Shown here piece by piece: positions 1 through 5,413 of a DNA stretch of 6,458 bases. Source of the stretch: Mycobacterium sp. (GTDB lineage Bacteria > Actinomycetota > Actinomycetes > Mycobacteriales > Mycobacteriaceae). The stretch lies in contig JAHFVB010000166.1 of NCBI GenBank assembly GCA_023264755.1, positions 2,687 to 9,144 of the forward strand, read 5' to 3'. The notes below the pieces were generated by a model, which saw only the letters and a list, made by a program, of their open reading frames with translations, did not search any database and was not told the DNA's origin. Within the stretch, counting starts at the first letter, position 1, and every line of letters begins with the position of its first letter. The position numbers and the translations under genes are program-made.

Positions 1-68
1 GCGAACGCGGCCATGTCCTGGTTCAGGAGAAGTTGCAGTGCGCGTTCGACGAGTTCCTGGGGTTTCAT
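1..68 (-). CDS. SnoaL/NTF2-like protein, N-terminal fragment (runs off left edge)
   Basis: Only the first 22 codons and two bases are in the window, read leftward from an ATG at 68-66. The peptide begins MKPQELVERALQLLLNQDM. An amphipathic helix of the form ELVxRALxLLLxxDMxxFA is how many SnoaL-like / nuclear transport factor 2-like small proteins of actinobacteria start. These are cone-shaped alpha+beta barrels, some of them ketosteroid-isomerase-like enzymes. A GAGG Shine-Dalgarno sequence lies at 79-76, 7 nt before the ATG, which supports this start. The gene diverges from the TetR gene at 160, so it is the likely target of that repressor. The family call rests on a short N-terminus. The existence of the gene is more certain than its family. 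Confidence 0.6.
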   Translation of the reverse strand, partial: MKPQELVERALQLLLNQDMAAF

Positions 69-85
69 CAGCGAGCCTCACGTTT

Positions 86-104
86 GGACGGAACGGTAGC
101 GTCC
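86..104. promoter_or_regulatory. Putative TetR operator O1
   Basis: This is an interrupted palindrome with half-sites GGACG and CGTCC around a 9-bp centre. Read symmetrically it fits GGACGNNACNGTNNCGTCC, with 14 of the 18 non-central positions self-complementary. The same GGACGG-N8-CGTCC layout recurs at 123-141. The site also extends into a longer inverted repeat, 86-95 against 100-109 (9 of 10 pairs). Palindromes of this kind between a TetR-family gene and its divergent neighbour are typical of autoregulatory operators. O1 covers about +2 to +20 of the predicted leftward transcript. Confidence 0.6.
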
Positions 105-112
105 CGTCCGTG

Positions 113-142
113 AAGTTACACGGGACGGGTCCGTATCGTCCA
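113..142 (-). promoter_or_regulatory. Putative promoter of the leftward SnoaL-like gene
   Basis: On the minus strand a TANNNT-type -10 hexamer, TAACTT, occupies 118-113. Eighteen bases upstream is TGGACG (142-137), which matches four of six bases of TTGACA. The predicted start of transcription is near 106, giving a leader of about 38 nt that contains the GAGG ribosome site. The -35 lies inside operator O2 and the transcript start abuts O1, so repressor at either site would block it. This is a motif match only. Confidence 0.35.
123..141. promoter_or_regulatory. Putative TetR operator O2
   Basis: This is a second copy of the GGACGG-N8-CGTCC element, identical to O1 at 15 of 19 positions and with its centre 37 bp away. 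Its own palindrome is weaker than that of O1 (12 of 18 non-central positions). Relative to the predicted TetR transcript start at 160 it spans -37 to -19, and it also covers the -35 of the opposite promoter. One site is therefore placed to repress both directions. Confidence 0.55.
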
Positions 143-147
143 GTCGC

Positions 148-153
148 TAGACT
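148..153 (+). promoter_or_regulatory. -10 element of the TetR gene, leaderless arrangement
   Basis: TAGACT fits the TANNNT -10 consensus of actinobacterial housekeeping promoters. With its last base at -7, the first transcribed base is 160, the A of the ATG. There is no Shine-Dalgarno sequence in the preceding 15 bases. Leaderless mRNAs are common in mycobacteria. No good -35 is seen, and that region is occupied by operator O2. Confidence 0.45.
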
Positions 154-159
154 CGCACC

Positions 160-750
160 ATGACTCGTCGCACTCCGACCGGCGCCGCGGTGCTCAAGCC
201 CGAGGTCACCACCGCGATTACCGCGGCAGTTCTGGACGAAATGGCTGATCACGGCTACGCGCGGCTATCCATGGAAGCGGTCGCGAAACGAGCTGGGGTC
301 GGCAAGAGCGCGCTGTACCGGCGATGGTCCTCCAAGCAGGAGATGGCCTTGGCGGTGTTGGCAGCGTTCAGCGTGGAGCAGTCCGACATTGCCGACACCG
401 GCTCATTGCGTGGCGACCTCCGGGAAATGCTCGGTGGCGTCGCGAACTGGTTGTCCCACCCGCAGTTCTCCCGGATCCTGCCCGATCTGGTGGCCGAGAT
501 GGCCCGAACACCAGACCTGAGCGAGCTGGTCGAAGGCATGATCGGACGGCCGCGCCGCGCCCGGGGGCTGGTCATACTCGAACGGGCCATCGAGCGCGGC
601 GAACTGGACCGGGACACCGATCTGGAACTGGTACTCGACGTCCTCGCTGCGCCCATCTACTGGCGACTCACCGTCAGGGATGGCGACATGGAGCCGCAGT
701 ATCTCGACAAGTTGGTCGCCCTGATCTCGCGGGCGCTGGGGGTCTCGTAA
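160..750 (+). CDS. TetR/AcrR-family transcriptional repressor
   Basis: This is a 196-aa DNA-binding repressor of usual TetR length. Residues about 15-62 form the N-terminal three-helix HTH domain, with the signature GYARLSMEAVAKRAGVGKSA (32-51) followed by LYRRW and SSKQEM, the classic recognition helix and helix-4 motif. The rest (about 75-196) is an all-helical ligand-binding and dimerisation domain with NWLSHPQFSRILPDL (97-110), which resembles the TetR_C_11-type C-terminal domain. The ATG at 160 is chosen because the HTH needs it, and because a -10-like hexamer sits 7 nt upstream and indicates leaderless initiation. The gene diverges from the SnoaL-like gene and two matching palindromes lie between them, so autorepression and control of that neighbour are the likely role. 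The ligand is unknown. It converges on the RpiR-type gene and is probably unrelated to the GS-permease cluster. Confidence 0.93.
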   Translation: MTRRTPTGAAVLKPEVTTAITAAVLDEMADHGYARLSMEAVAKRAGVGKSALYRRWSSKQEMALAVLAAFSVEQSDIADTGSLRGDLREMLGGVANWLSHPQFSRILPDLVAEMARTPDLSELVEGMIGRPRRARGLVILERAIERGELDRDTDLELVLDVLAAPIYWRLTVRDGDMEPQYLDKLVALISRALGVS

Positions 751-754
751 TCGC

Positions 755-781
755 GGGGGTTGGGGCAGCGGGGGGTTAGGG
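755..781 (+). other. Four-run G-rich (G-quadruplex-type) motif at a convergent gene junction
   Basis: G runs of 5, 4, 6 and 3 lie at 755-759, 762-765, 770-775 and 779-781. They are separated by loops TT, CAGC and TTA, so the canonical four-run, short-loop G4 pattern is met. The motif fills the 25-bp gap between the TetR stop (748-750) and the RpiR-type stop (776-778), and its last run is in the final codons of the latter. It would be G-rich in the TetR transcript and C-rich in the opposing transcript. No hairpin-plus-T-run terminator is visible in the gap. Confidence 0.55.
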
Positions 782-1630
782 CAGCAGTTCGGTGCGCCTT
801 TGGTCCTCCCACAACGCCATTCGGGTGCGGGCGGGCTCGCCGACGGCATCCATCACCAGCGGGATGAGCAGCTCGGTGAGCAAGAAGCCGGCGGCCATGC
901 TCTGGAACGTCGTCCCGACCGTGCTCGACGCGGCGAGCACGACCTCCGCGTCGGGCGCGACGGGGCAGGCCAGGTCGTCGGTGATGAGTAGCACGGTCGC
1001 GCCGACCCGGTGGACTCGAGCCGCCAGCTCGGCGGCACTGCGTTGATACCGGTGGTAGTCGAACAGCACCACGACGTCCCTGCGCGTGAGCTCGATCATG
1101 GCGCCCATGTCGCGTCCCTCGGGGTCGCCGAGCACCCGCACGCCCGGACGCAGCTGTTCGAGGTGGGCGGCCAAATGGAGCGCCAGCAGGTGGGAGAACC
1201 GGCCGCCGTGCAGCAACAGCGGGCGGGTGGTGTCCGCCAGCAGTGCCACGGCGGCTTCGACTGCCGGCGCCGGCAGCGCGGCCAACGTCTCGATGGCACG
1301 CTCGTTCTGGGCGGTGGCCTGGTGTAGGAGCCGATCCAACGGGCCGTCGGCGGTCGGCGCGGACGGGAGTCGGGTGATCGGTCCGTTGGACAGTGCGGTC
1401 AACTCGGCCCGCAGTGCGACCTGGAGGTCGGTGAAGCCCTCGTAGCCGAGCGACTGCGCGAACCTCAGCACCGTCGGCGGACTGACCTCGGCCCGCTCGG
1501 CCAGTCGCGCGGCACTGGCCAATCCGGCGCTGGGGTAGTCGGCCAGCAAGGCCCTGGCCACCCGTCGCTCCGCCCGGCTGAGCGCCGACAGGGCGGCACT
1601 CGCGCGCTCGGAGACGCTCTGATCCGTCAT
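776..1630 (-). CDS. MurR/RpiR-family transcriptional regulator (HTH-SIS)
   Basis: This is a 284-aa regulator. Residues about 1-77 are the RpiR-type N-terminal helical domain, with an HTH around ASAARLAERAEVSPPTVLRF (39-58) followed by AQSLGYEGFTDLQ, the family hallmark. Residues about 125-260 form a SIS (sugar isomerase) domain, recognisable by LLLHGGRFSHLLALHLA (138-154), VVVLFDYHRY (186-195), ATVLLITDD (211-219) and a conserved helix after SSTVGTTFQSM. SIS domains in this family bind phosphosugars or other small metabolites, although these proteins also control amine and amino-acid pathways. The ATG at 1630 overlaps the stop of the upstream amidotransferase gene (ATGA) and has no clear Shine-Dalgarno sequence, so it is probably translated by coupling. 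It is the only regulator within the cluster and probably acts at the AT-rich island at 2452-2516. Repressor or activator cannot be decided. Confidence 0.93.
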   Translation of the reverse strand: MTDQSVSERASAALSALSRAERRVARALLADYPSAGLASAARLAERAEVSPPTVLRFAQSLGYEGFTDLQVALRAELTALSNGPITRLPSAPTADGPLDRLLHQATAQNERAIETLAALPAPAVEAAVALLADTTRPLLLHGGRFSHLLALHLAAHLEQLRPGVRVLGDPEGRDMGAMIELTRRDVVVLFDYHRYQRSAAELAARVHRVGATVLLITDDLACPVAPDAEVVLAASSTVGTTFQSMAAGFLLTELLIPLVMDAVGEPARTRMALWEDQRRTELLP

Positions 1631-2433
1631 CCGGGTCGCGCCGTTTCCAGCGGGTGGACCGTCATCGACAGGTCGCGCATCGAGACGGCGACCACGCATT
1701 CGGGTGGCAGTGGGACCCAGTCCAGGTCGCCGAAGCCCGTCGACGCAATCACCAGCGTGGCCTCGTCGGGCCGCGCCACCCGAAGTGCGAAGTAGTCCTC
1801 CAGGTGTTCGGCAGGCAGGTCGGCTGCGGACAACTCCACGATGTCCTCGTCGAGCAGCACGCTGCGAGCGTGCGCGTGGACGGCGATCAGCTGGTCCTCG
1901 CCCAGCACCAGGGCGTTGAGGCTGGCCTCGGGATACTCGGTGCGCAGCCGGCTCACCGCCAGTCGCACGGCGGCTGCGAGATCGGGTGTCGTGCGCCGGT
2001 ATTGGCGGATCAGGGCGAAGTAGCGCTCGCTGTCGGTGGTGCCCTGCAACGTCGCGGCGATGCCGGGGTCCAGCAGCTCGTCGAGCGGGCCCATGGGTTT
2101 GATGGAGCCGTTGTGGGCCATCGCCAATCCGTCGGCAACGAAGGGGTGGGAGTTGCGCGGCTCGACGGCCAGCCCGCTGGTGGCCCAACGCAAGTGCACG
2201 ACGGTGGCGCTGGATCGCACGTCTGCGGTGGCGGCGCCGAAGGCAGGGTCGTCCAATGCGCTGCCCGCCGAGACCTGCACCTTCGGAGGTTCGCCGCACC
2301 GGTCGACGGTCGCCGCGCCCCAGCCGTCGCCGTGCACCTTCGTCAGCGCGAGGAAGTCCTTCAGCACCTCGTCGCCGACTGCGTCGGCCACCGAACGCGA
2401 GGCAGTGGAGACGACACCCAGCAATCGGCACAT
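1627..2433 (-). CDS. Class II glutamine amidotransferase-fold protein (EgtC/YafJ-like), possible gamma-glutamyl amidohydrolase
   Basis: This 268-aa protein consists only of an N-terminal-nucleophile glutaminase domain. The start at 2433 gives MCRLLGVVS, placing Cys at residue 2, where removal of Met would expose the catalytic nucleophile. AGGA at 2445-2442 lies 8 nt upstream. An ATG three codons earlier (2442) would bury the Cys and has a badly placed ribosome site. Other class II motifs are HGDGWG (34-39), HLRWATSG (80-87), NSHPF (94-98), AHNGSI (106-111) and TDSE (133-136), so the active site looks intact. No synthase or ammonia-accepting domain is fused. Free-standing members such as EgtC hydrolyse gamma-glutamyl amides. 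Divergence from a GS-like ligase makes deglutamylation of a gamma-glutamyl product an attractive inference. A glutaminase subunit for an unseen partner remains possible. Confidence 0.9.
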   Translation of the reverse strand: MCRLLGVVSTASRSVADAVGDEVLKDFLALTKVHGDGWGAATVDRCGEPPKVQVSAGSALDDPAFGAATADVRSSATVVHLRWATSGLAVEPRNSHPFVADGLAMAHNGSIKPMGPLDELLDPGIAATLQGTTDSERYFALIRQYRRTTPDLAAAVRLAVSRLRTEYPEASLNALVLGEDQLIAVHAHARSVLLDEDIVELSAADLPAEHLEDYFALRVARPDEATLVIASTGFGDLDWVPLPPECVVAVSMRDLSMTVHPLETARPG

Positions 2434-2454
2434 GAGGGCCATCCTGCATCGAAA

Positions 2455-2460
2455 ATCTTA
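2455..2460 (-). promoter_or_regulatory. Putative -10 element for the amidotransferase-RpiR operon
   Basis: On the minus strand, TAAGAT (2460-2455) matches TANNNT. The predicted start is near 2448, giving a leader of about 15 nt that carries AGGA. No convincing -35 hexamer is seen, as would fit a promoter that depends on an activator or is tightly regulated. It lies within the repeated AATCTT/GAATCA element. Confidence 0.35.
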
Positions 2461-2494
2461 TGAATCAATCTTGAATCACCATTTTTAAAGATTC

Positions 2495-2505
2495 TGAAAC
2501 ATTCA
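2495..2505. promoter_or_regulatory. TGAA-N3-TTCA palindrome, candidate RpiR-type operator
   Basis: TGAAACATTCA is a perfect inverted repeat of four bases around a 3-bp centre. It is placed at about -28 to -18 of the predicted GS-like transcript. AT-rich palindromes with GAA/TTC arms are the usual kind of site for this regulator family. It is short enough that chance is possible. Confidence 0.4.
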
Positions 2506-2510
2506 TGACA

Positions 2511-2516
2511 TAGCTT
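2511..2516 (+). promoter_or_regulatory. Putative -10 element for the GS-like/permease/PLP-enzyme operon
   Basis: TAGCTT fits TANNNT. The predicted start is A2523, with a 39-nt leader that contains the GAGGAG site. The -35 position (around 2487-2493) has no recognisable hexamer. The candidate operator at 2495-2505 lies in the spacer. Confidence 0.35.
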
Positions 2517-2550
2517 TCTCGCAGACTCACGTTGCCCTCTCACCACCGAC

Positions 2551-2556
2551 GAGGAG
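2551..2556 (+). promoter_or_regulatory. Ribosome binding site that decides the GS-like start
   Basis: GAGGAG lies 5 nt before the ATG at 2562. It is the strongest Shine-Dalgarno sequence near this gene's start, and it rules against the in-frame TTG at 2532, which has none. Confidence 0.8.
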
Positions 2557-2561
2557 TGTGC

Positions 2562-3887
2562 ATGCAGGTGTCGAGCGACGATCGCCTCGAGGAACTCCAC
2601 GCCGCCGGCGTCGAGCTGGTGGCCGGTTCGGTCACCGACCTGGCCGGCGTCACCCGCGCCAAGTACGTGCCGCTGCGCCGGCTCGAAGACTTCGCGCGTT
2701 CTGGCATGGGGGTGTCGCCGTCGTGGAGTGTCTTCTGCGTCGACAGCGGGATCGCCTTCACCCCGAGCATCGGTGTCATCGGTGACCTGCGGATCCGCAT
2801 CGACCCAGCCGACGTACGGCTGATCGACGACGGAATTGCCTGGGCGCCGGGATCGCTCAACGATCAATACAGGAGGCCGGCGCCGCTGTGCGTGCGGTCG
2901 CTGCTGGAGCGCACGGAACGGCACGCGGCCGACCGTGGCCTGAGCGTTCGCCTGGGTGCCGAACTCGAGTGCACGATGTTGGCCCCCGACGGCAGCCCGG
3001 CCTCCATCGGACCATGGTCGCCCTACGGCATCCGCACCTCCCTGGACCACTCGGCGTTTCTGGTGGACCTCGCCACCACCGCCGACCGGGCCGGGTTGCG
3101 CATCGAGCAACTCCACACCGAGTATGGCCACGATCAGCTCGAAGTCTCGCTGGGACCGGACACCCCCGTCGCGACGGCCGATGCGGTGATCCTCGCGCGA
3201 ATCGTGATCGGTCGGGCCGCCGCTCGCCACGGGCTGCGAATCTCGTTCTCGCCGGTGCCCTTCGAGGGCGGCGCAGGCAACGGAGCGCACCTGCATCTGT
3301 CGCTGTCCGACGGTGGGGGTCCGCTGTTCTCCGGCGGAACCGGGCCACACGGCATCCACCCCTCGGGCGGAGCGGCCATTGCAGGCGTGATCGAGGCCCT
3401 GCCGGAATTGCTTGGGGTGTACGCCGGTTCGGCGGTGTCGGACTTGCGGCTCAAGCCTGGCAACTGGGCCGGCGCAGCCGCATGCTGGGGGCTGGAGAAC
3501 CGCGAGGCGGCCGTGCGGTTCGTCGCCGCCACCCCTGGCAACCCGCACGGCGCCAACGTCGAACTGAAGCTGATCGACCCGAGCGCCAACCCGTATCTGG
3601 CCGCCGCGGCCTTCCTCGGCAGCGCACTGCGCGGCCTCGACCGCGAGCTGCCCCTGCCCGACGAGGTACCGGTGAACCCCGCCGAGTCGGCCACGCCGCC
3701 CCCGCCGCTCCCCACCGGCCAGCGCGCGGTGATCGAAGCCCTCGAGCAGTCCGCGATCGCGGCGGAACTGCTTTCCCCCGAACTCGTCGAGGGCGTCGTG
3801 GCAGTGCGGCGCTACGAGCTCAGGACGTTCGGTGAGCTATCGCCGGAGGAGACCACCCGGGCGCTACGCCTTGCGTGGAGTTGTTGA
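2562..3887 (+). CDS. Glutamine synthetase-like gamma-glutamyl ligase (GlnA/PuuA-type paralogue)
   Basis: This 441-aa protein is about the size of type I GS and PuuA-like enzymes. Residues about 10-100 are the beta-grasp domain, with VTDLAGVTRAKYVP (24-37). Residues about 105-441 are the catalytic domain. Expected metal and ATP ligands are visible: E134 and E136 in GAELE, E187 and E194 in HTEYGHDQLE, H243 in NGAHLHLSL, R296 in DLRLKPG, R319 in ENREAAVRF, and E334 in NVELKLIDPSANPYL. So ATP-dependent formation of a gamma-glutamyl phosphate should be possible. The FDGSS loop that holds the ammonium-binding Asp in true GS is absent (about 51-65 reads SPSWSVFCVD). The usual Arg two residues after E334 is Lys336, and the GYEAP loop reads GNWAG. 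These changes, and the cluster context, argue for gamma-glutamylation of an organic amine rather than ammonia assimilation. It is first in the rightward operon, 23 bp before the permease gene. Confidence 0.9.
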   Translation: MQVSSDDRLEELHAAGVELVAGSVTDLAGVTRAKYVPLRRLEDFARSGMGVSPSWSVFCVDSGIAFTPSIGVIGDLRIRIDPADVRLIDDGIAWAPGSLNDQYRRPAPLCVRSLLERTERHAADRGLSVRLGAELECTMLAPDGSPASIGPWSPYGIRTSLDHSAFLVDLATTADRAGLRIEQLHTEYGHDQLEVSLGPDTPVATADAVILARIVIGRAAARHGLRISFSPVPFEGGAGNGAHLHLSLSDGGGPLFSGGTGPHGIHPSGGAAIAGVIEALPELLGVYAGSAVSDLRLKPGNWAGAAACWGLENREAAVRFVAATPGNPHGANVELKLIDPSANPYLAAAAFLGSALRGLDRELPLPDEVPVNPAESATPPPPLPTGQRAVIEALEQSAIAAELLSPELVEGVVAVRRYELRTFGELSPEETTRALRLAWSC

Positions 3888-3899
3888 CGCACAACCACA

Positions 3900-3905
3900 A
3901 AGGAG
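3900..3905 (+). promoter_or_regulatory. Ribosome binding site of the permease gene
   Basis: AAGGAG lies 5 nt before the ATG at 3911. It supports that start over the in-frame GTG at 3875, which lies inside the end of the GS-like gene and has no comparable site. Confidence 0.75.
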
Positions 3906-3910
3906 ACCCG

Positions 3911-5413
3911 ATGAGCACGAGCACGTCGTCGGTAGGACCATCGGAGGGAACCGATCGGCTTCCCCACCGCAGGCTGCCGTTTTGGGTGGCGCTGGCCATG
4001 TCGGTCGCCTTGGTCGGGCCGACGCTGGCGATGTCGGGCAACGGTCAGGGCCTGATCGGCACCGTCGGCAAGGCCATCCCGCTGGTGTTCGTCATCGGGT
4101 TGATCGGCGTCTCGCTCGTCGGGTACAGCTTCGTCCGGCTGACTCGCCACCTCAATCACGCCGGCTCGGCGTACGGGCTGGTGGGCGGCACCATCGGACC
4201 GCGGACGGGGTTCTTCTCCGGCTTCGCGATGTTGGGGGCCTATGTCGGCTTCGCCATCGGCACCTTGGCTCTGACCGCAGCGTTCGTCAACGCGTTCATC
4301 GCCGAACTGCAGCCGGGCAACGAGCACCCGTTCCAACTTCCGTGGCTGGCCGTCGTGGCGGTGGGCGCACTGATCTCCTTCCTGCTGTCGGGCCGTGACG
4401 TCCGGCTGCTGGCCAAGATCCTGCTCGCCATCGAGGGGGTCGGCATCCTGTCGATGATCGTGCTGGTGGTGGTGATCTTCACCAAGGGGGGCGCGCCGAC
4501 CACCGGGGTGGACTTCAGCGCGTTCTCGTTCGACGGCGTCTCCGCCTCGGCCGTGCTCAGTGCCGTGGTGGCCGCCTTCCTGTCGTGGGCCGGATTCGAG
4601 GCCTGCGCCTCGATGGGGGAGGAGACCGACGACCCCGGCCGCAACATCCCGCGGGCGTTGGCCGGGACGCTGATCTTGACCGGTGTGCTATTCGTCGTCG
4701 TGATGTTCGCCCAGGTGGTCGGCTTCGGCACCGACCAGGCCGGCCTCGACGCGTTCAAGAATTCGGGAAACACGTTGGGCGACTTGGGTAGTACCTACGT
4801 CGGACAATGGTTCAGCCTGCTGATCATCTTCACCGCGATCGTCTCGGCGTTCGGCTGCCACCTGGCCTGCTCGGCGACGTCGGGCCGGATGCTCTACGCG
4901 TTCGGCCGCGACGGCTTCGGACCCAAGGCGTTGGCCCAGATCCACGAAAGCACGGGCGGCCCGCGGCTTGCGACGTGGCTGATCGTCGGCGTCGCCTTGG
5001 TGGTCGACCTGATCTGCGGTGCCACGGGTTGGCCGGACATGGGTACCGGCAATGCCGCGATCGACACCTACTTCCTGTTCGCCGTCGCGGGTTCGGTCTG
5101 TCTCATGGTCTGCTACCTGTTGGTCGAGCTCGCGGCGATGTGGTTCGTGGGCGCCCCCAAGTTCGTCGACGTTCACGGCGGCAAGGGCAAGCTTCCCGGG
5201 TTGGTGCTGCCCGCCATTGGCGCGGTGGTGATCGCCATCGTCTTGTGGTTCAACGTCAAGGGCGCGCAAACCTGGGTGGATGCTCCGCTGCTCGGCTTGT
5301 ATTGGTGCGCAGTTGGATTGGTGATCGCCATCGCCGCCGCCGGCATCGCCAAACGCGTAGGAGCTGCGCTGGCCGACGAGCTGGCGCAGACGCCGCCGGT
5401 GCAGCCGGAATGA
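3911..5413 (+). CDS. APC-superfamily amino acid/amine permease
   Basis: This 500-aa integral membrane transporter of the cytoplasmic membrane has 12 likely transmembrane helices, at about 23-45, 54-76, 100-128, 143-160, 168-191, 212-235, 250-272, 298-318, 355-372, 384-412, 429-447 and 460-480. The first 20 residues and the last 20 are polar and presumably cytoplasmic. APC hallmarks are NHAGSAYGLVGGTIGPRTGF (82-101) between TM2 and TM3, GFEACASMGEETDDPGRNIP (228-247) at the end of TM6, and the loop motif GRMLYAFGRDGFGPKAL (325-341) after TM8. Members use proton or substrate gradients to import amino acids, polyamines or ethanolamine, and the substrate cannot be read from these motifs. Its position between the GS-like ligase and a PLP enzyme makes it the likely importer of the pathway's substrate. 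It ends in an ATGA overlap with the next gene, suggesting translational coupling. Confidence 0.93.
   Translation: MSTSTSSVGPSEGTDRLPHRRLPFWVALAMSVALVGPTLAMSGNGQGLIGTVGKAIPLVFVIGLIGVSLVGYSFVRLTRHLNHAGSAYGLVGGTIGPRTGFFSGFAMLGAYVGFAIGTLALTAAFVNAFIAELQPGNEHPFQLPWLAVVAVGALISFLLSGRDVRLLAKILLAIEGVGILSMIVLVVVIFTKGGAPTTGVDFSAFSFDGVSASAVLSAVVAAFLSWAGFEACASMGEETDDPGRNIPRALAGTLILTGVLFVVVMFAQVVGFGTDQAGLDAFKNSGNTLGDLGSTYVGQWFSLLIIFTAIVSAFGCHLACSATSGRMLYAFGRDGFGPKALAQIHESTGGPRLATWLIVGVALVVDLICGATGWPDMGTGNAAIDTYFLFAVAGSVCLMVCYLLVELAAMWFVGAPKFVDVHGGKGKLPGLVLPAIGAVVIAIVLWFNVKGAQTWVDAPLLGLYWCAVGLVIAIAAAGIAKRVGAALADELAQTPPVQPE

Larger units (their letters stand above)
2454..2506. promoter_or_regulatory. AT-rich island with repeated operator-like words
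   Basis: The 65 bases around 2452-2516 contain only 17 G or C, in sharp contrast to the surrounding coding DNA. AATCTT-AT-GAATCA (2454-2467) is followed immediately by AATCTT-GAATCA (2467-2478), sharing one base, a near-tandem repeat. AAGATTC (2488-2494) carries the inverse of both AATCTT and GAATC, and ATGAATC (2460-2466) is mirrored by ATTCAT (2501-2506). The block lies midway between the divergent GAT and GS-like genes and overlaps or abuts both predicted promoters. It is the natural binding region for the cluster's RpiR-type regulator, but no family consensus is specific enough to prove it. Confidence 0.5.

Noticed and set aside
751..775. Intrinsic hairpin terminator between the converging genes.
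   Set aside because: No inverted repeat with a T run on either strand. The gap is almost wholly G on the plus strand.
776..2449. A single 557-codon minus-strand open frame that could be read as a fusion protein ending in the RpiR-type regulator.
   Set aside because: Its first half is arginine-rich low-complexity translation overlapping the amidotransferase gene in another frame. The amidotransferase has full catalytic motifs in its own frame, and the regulator starts cleanly at 1630 with an ATGA overlap.
1654..2463. Long plus-strand open frame antisense to the amidotransferase gene.
   Set aside because: Histidine-, glycine- and arginine-rich with no recognisable domain. It is the complement shadow of a well-supported gene in GC-rich DNA.
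2532..2561. In-frame TTG start 10 codons upstream for the GS-like protein.
   Set aside because: It has no Shine-Dalgarno sequence, whereas GAGGAG sits 5 nt before the ATG at 2562. The added residues would span that ribosome site.
2361..3548. Long minus-strand open frame antisense to the GS-like gene.
   Set aside because: It has no family motifs and its composition is typical of an antisense shadow. It would also run through the promoter island and into the amidotransferase N-terminus.
1627..3887. N-methylglutamate-type methylamine pathway (GmaS with MgsA-like class II subunit).
   Set aside because: That pathway needs MgsB, MgsC and Mgd subunits, none of which is present. The class II protein and ligase are divergent rather than co-directional with such genes, and a permease and ACL-racemase-like enzyme occupy the operon instead. 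It is not excluded if those genes lie outside the window.
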